Shown one piece after another: positions 62,708-64,000 of a DNA stretch of 64,000 nt. Origin of the DNA: Blepharisma japonicum. Taxonomy: Eukaryota > Ciliophora > Heterotrichea > Heterotrichida > Blepharismidae. The first letter of the stretch is position 1; each line of letters begins with the position of its first letter. A program made the translations under genes and the position numbers. The notes beneath the pieces were generated by a model. The model saw only the letters and a program-made list of their open reading frames with translations. It made no database searches and had not been told where the DNA came from. The stretch lies in NCBI GenBank assembly GCA_949751835.1, contig CATKHK010000008.1:62001-126000 (forward strand), written 5' to 3'.

Positions 62708-64000
62708 AGCTTCCTCCTTTTTCTCATTTTCAAAGCTTTTCTTGATTTTTGTAATGGCAGAATAGCTGATGGGATTGTTGCCATAGTGGTCAAACAAAGG
62801 AGCAAACTGTTTTTGGGTGTGTAAATCTTGATAGTCGAGGAGAGGCTTATAGAACTTGAAAGTATGGATAAAAGTATTATAAATCTTGATTTGCTGCTGA
62901 GCTACAGATCGGAAGGAATGGAATATGTGAACCATCAATTTTTCTCTATCAAAATGCAATTTGTCTCTTAATGCCCTTTTGAACATTGAAAAGATATATT
63001 CGATAGGCTGGATCTGAGGAGTCATAGGAGCATTGCAGAGCACAGTGATTCCTTCAAGTTCGATCCAATCTTTGACCATTTTTCTCTTGTGTGCTCCTGC
63101 ATTGTCCATGAAAATAAAAAATCTTTCTTTATAGTTTAGAGGGTCAATTTCTTTGAGTTTATCTACAACTTGCATTAAGAAATACTTGTAAGGGTATCCT
63201 TTGATTCTTTCATTTCTCAACATGTAGCCTAGAAGTCTGTCCTGGGTGATAGCACATATAATATGGATAGGTTTTCCAATTCTTCCTGACTGGACTATAG
63301 CTGTTTCTCCTTCTTTTGCTCACCCATAGCTTTTAAGCAAACTTCTATTACATTGAGTTTCATCAACACTCACAATTTCTTTATGCTGTCAATGCAGGTC
63401 AATCAGCGCTTTTACAACTTTCACTCTGGAGTTCTTATGAGGGATATTATTTGCTTCAGGAACAAGTGGCTTTGTGAGTTTCCTTGTATAGCCGTTCTTT
63501 ATGAAAATTTTTTTAATGGTTTCTGCTGTCACTTCTTGTTTTGTCTGTTGCTTTATCATAATAGCACGATCATGGAGAGAGCAAGTCCTGAACCTTGGAT
63601 CTTCAGCTTGTTCAATTACAAGTCTTTCCAACTGTGTTGGAATAGCCAGCTTGGGTTTAAGAGGAAATAAATCTTCAAAAAATCCTGGGCCTTTTCTACT
63701 AAAAATATTAACAATTCTCCACAACACGCTTTTTGGAGCTGATGATCTCAATTTTCTATAGATAGCGTAAACATTATATCTCAGATAGTTTAAGTAAAGA
63801 ACACGGTGGACAAGCCTTGGGTCAAGTGATAAAATAAATTCTTTTTCATTTTCTATTCTAGCAGCTCTGGTAAGTTTGTTTTCTTGCTCTGATTTTTTTA
63901 TAACAAAATCTAAAATTTCATTTTTAAATTCGGACTGAGAGAGAACTGGCCAAATTTGTTCCATAAAATCTTTGGATTTTTCATCAATTTTAACAGTAGC
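62678..64000 (-). CDS. Tc1/mariner-type DD34E transposase (5' end outside window)
   Basis: A DNA-transposon enzyme that cuts and joins element ends through an RNase H-like fold. The frame from the right edge to TAA at 62678 (about 440 codons; an internal ATG at 63964, MEQIWPVLSQ, may or may not be the start) includes two TGA-Trp codons, in DLHWQHKEIV and SYGWAKEGE. An N-terminal helix-turn-helix part is seen (VTAETIKKIFIKNGYTRK). The catalytic triad is intact: first Asp in SVDETQCNRS, second Asp in FMDNAGAHK, Glu in IQPIEYIFSM, with 34 residues between the last two. No terminal inverted repeat was found at the left side, so it may be a domesticated or one-ended copy. The last bases of the gene are duplicated at 61841-61873. 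Confidence 0.9.

Noticed and set aside
1-64000. Loxodes/karyorelict or standard-code Stentor origin
   Set aside because: Karyorelicts read TAA/TAG as Gln, but here both clearly end genes; Stentor uses the standard code, but here TGA is coding. Blepharisma-type code fits best.

Overview
The window looks like part of the somatic (macronuclear) genome of a heterotrich ciliate, most likely Blepharisma or a close relative. Three things seen directly support this. First, TGA is read as tryptophan: many genes (for example the Prp22/DHX8 helicase, the NSUN5-type methyltransferase, the cytosolic carboxypeptidase and all the PH-kinase genes) run through one or several in-frame TGA codons at places where the family has Trp, and every stop I could assign is TAA or TAG. 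Second, nearly all introns are exactly 15 nt, with one of 16 nt and two of 19 nt, each with GT..AG ends. Third, the DNA is AT-rich and gene-dense, with convergent genes only 22 to 54 bp apart. The genus is inferred from what is known of Blepharisma (UGA=Trp, 15-16 nt introns); I could not run a search.

Layout. 1-29.9 kb is ordinary core genome: a partial CAMK-like kinase, mitochondrial FAD-glycerol-3-phosphate dehydrogenase, an LRR protein, an RNF10-type RING ligase, coiled-coil and ciliary-type proteins, a ubiquitin-like/ankyrin/PH/kinase fusion, an ePHD-PHD-ePHD chromatin protein, the Prp22/DHX8 splicing helicase, a small membrane protein, transketolase, a PX-BAR sorting nexin and a CDPK with an odd catalytic loop. 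30-45.4 kb is a lineage-specific expansion: a giant acidic N-myristoylation-type protein (2095 aa, with about 50 octapeptide repeats) is transcribed away from a PH-like/CAMK kinase. A unit made of [5' end of the giant gene + PH-kinase + second kinase type] has been tandemly copied, leaving four intact kinases and decayed fragments of the other two genes between them. 45.6-61.8 kb returns to housekeeping and ciliary genes: a multi-pass membrane protein, a large orphan with an apparent frameshift, a SNARE, a TMEM128-like protein, NSUN5, ISCU, a tubulin-type carboxypeptidase, coiled-coil proteins and a second protein carrying the giant protein's C-terminal 'DDPVQ' module. 61.4-64 kb holds a recent partial triplication of that last gene's 5' end, next to a Tc1/mariner-type DD34E transposase gene that runs off the right edge and itself uses TGA as Trp.

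Shared themes: seven protein kinase genes, several predicted acylated or calcium-linked proteins (CDPK, giant protein) and many coiled-coil or ciliary-type proteins (ODA-docking-like, carboxypeptidase, LRR). These fit a large ciliated cell whose signalling and axoneme gene families have expanded. No CRISPR array, rRNA, tRNA, capsid or retroviral gene was seen.
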